A DNA stretch of 5,682 bases from an uncultured Bacilli bacterium (GTDB lineage Bacteria > Bacillota_I > Bacilli_A > RF39 > UBA660). Of this stretch, positions 5,343 to 5,682 are shown in pieces. The notes under the pieces are model-generated. The model had not been told where the DNA came from. It saw nothing but the letters and a program-made list of their open reading frames with translations, and made no database searches. The stretch lies in assembly GCA_934153945.1 (NCBI GenBank), contig CAKPFM010000024.1, positions 1-5,682 on the forward strand. Reading direction: 5' to 3'. Positions within the stretch are counted from its first letter, which is position 1. The number at the start of each line of letters is the position of its first letter. Position numbers and translations under genes: made by a program.

Positions 5343-5682
5343 ATGAAAATAGAATCAATGAATTTAATAGTAGATGAATTAAATAGCGTAGATATTGATA
5401 TAATTAAAAAAATGATATCAGCATATGATAATTTATCGGAGGAAAGCATAAAGGAAATACTAGTTGCATGTAAAGATTGTGAATATAATTATAATGCATT
5501 AATGATAGCAACAAATAAAGCTGTATTAGAAAGAAGAACTATAGAAGAACAAATCCGATTAATGAAAGAATTAAAAGAGTGTGAATATGAAGATAATGCT
5601 TTAGAGATAGCAACAAATAAAGCTGTATTAGAAAGAAGAACTATAGAAGAACAAATCCGATTAATGAAAGAATTAAAAGAGT
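5343..5682 (+). CDS. Protein of tandem 34-residue helical repeats (3'-truncated by window edge)
   Basis: An open frame runs from ATG 5343, preceded by AGGAGG (5331-5336), to the window end without a stop: 113 complete codons. No signal peptide is seen, so the product is probably cytoplasmic. About 45 N-terminal residues (MKIESMNLIVDELNSV...), predicted helical, end in a degenerate half-repeat (SEESIKEILVACKDCEY). Then come two full copies of a 34-residue unit: C-E-Y-x-x-N-A-L-x-I-A-T-N-K-A-V-L-E-R-R, then T-I-E-E-Q-I-R-L-M-K-E-L-K-E; a third begins at the last base. Each unit looks like two amphipathic helices, the length and shape of TPR/PPR-like alpha-solenoids, but it does not fit the TPR consensus. 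A protein-binding scaffold is a reasonable inference. I do not recognise a named family and give no function. Confidence 0.85.
   Translation, partial: MKIESMNLIVDELNSVDIDIIKKMISAYDNLSEESIKEILVACKDCEYNYNALMIATNKAVLERRTIEEQIRLMKELKECEYEDNALEIATNKAVLERRTIEEQIRLMKELKE
5478..5681 (+). repeat. 102-bp tandem coding repeat, two complete copies
   Basis: Copies at 5478-5579 and 5580-5681 differ at about six bases, all within codons 4-9 of the unit. The last 75 bases of each copy are identical. The array continues past the window end. Near-identity, including silent positions, points to recent duplication or ongoing homogenisation, and copy number may vary between strains. Confidence 0.92.

Noticed and set aside
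5478..5681. CRISPR-like array
   Set aside because: The 102-base units are contiguous without unique spacers, stay in one open reading frame and encode a periodic helical protein.

Overview
The window is AT-rich DNA that reads like a low-GC Gram-positive bacterium of the Bacilli/Mollicutes-related gut type. The genes have purine-rich Shine-Dalgarno sites, lipobox (-TGC-) signal peptides and A/T-ending codons. TGA is best read as a stop, because three recognisable genes end on it at family-typical places, while TGG encodes Trp. The assignment is inference from composition and gene families; no rRNA or other taxonomic marker is present.

Layout. (1) Bases 2-2254 hold the 3' part of a large, repetitive, secreted surface-type protein. 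It is built of Ig-like/FN3-like modules and ends in Cys-rich CPNGGT...C repeats. (2) Bases 2276-2683 encode a small lipoprotein with a C-terminal FxLYD-like domain. It lies 21 bases downstream and is probably co-transcribed. A palindromic terminator (2758-2784) closes this unit. (3) Bases 2834-5187 form a compact block of four same-strand genes: an ApbE-type FAD:protein FMN transferase with a membrane anchor, a NusG-domain-II (EetA-like) membrane protein, a Gx-transporter/HepSI-type (EetB-like) integral membrane protein, and a one-domain FMN-binding lipoprotein carrying the D-x-x-S-G-A-T flavinylation motif. An extended -10 promoter precedes the block, a second promoter lies directly before the lipoprotein gene, and a long hairpin follows it. 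(4) From 5343 to the window end is the start of a protein made of nearly identical 34-residue helical repeats. Its strong promoter has a perfect 16-bp inverted repeat whose loop is exactly the -35 hexamer.

How the genes fit together. The block at 2834-5187 looks like a minimal flavin-based extracellular electron-transfer module, related to the Listeria-type EET locus (FmnB, EetA, EetB, PplA). The transferase would attach FMN to Thr133 of the lipoprotein outside the membrane, and the two membrane proteins would connect it to a membrane electron source. No NADH dehydrogenase (Ndh2), demethylmenaquinone enzymes (DmkA/B) or flavin exporter lies in this terminator-bounded block, so the electron donor is unknown. 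The flanking genes look like surface or accessory functions and have no obvious mechanistic link to it.
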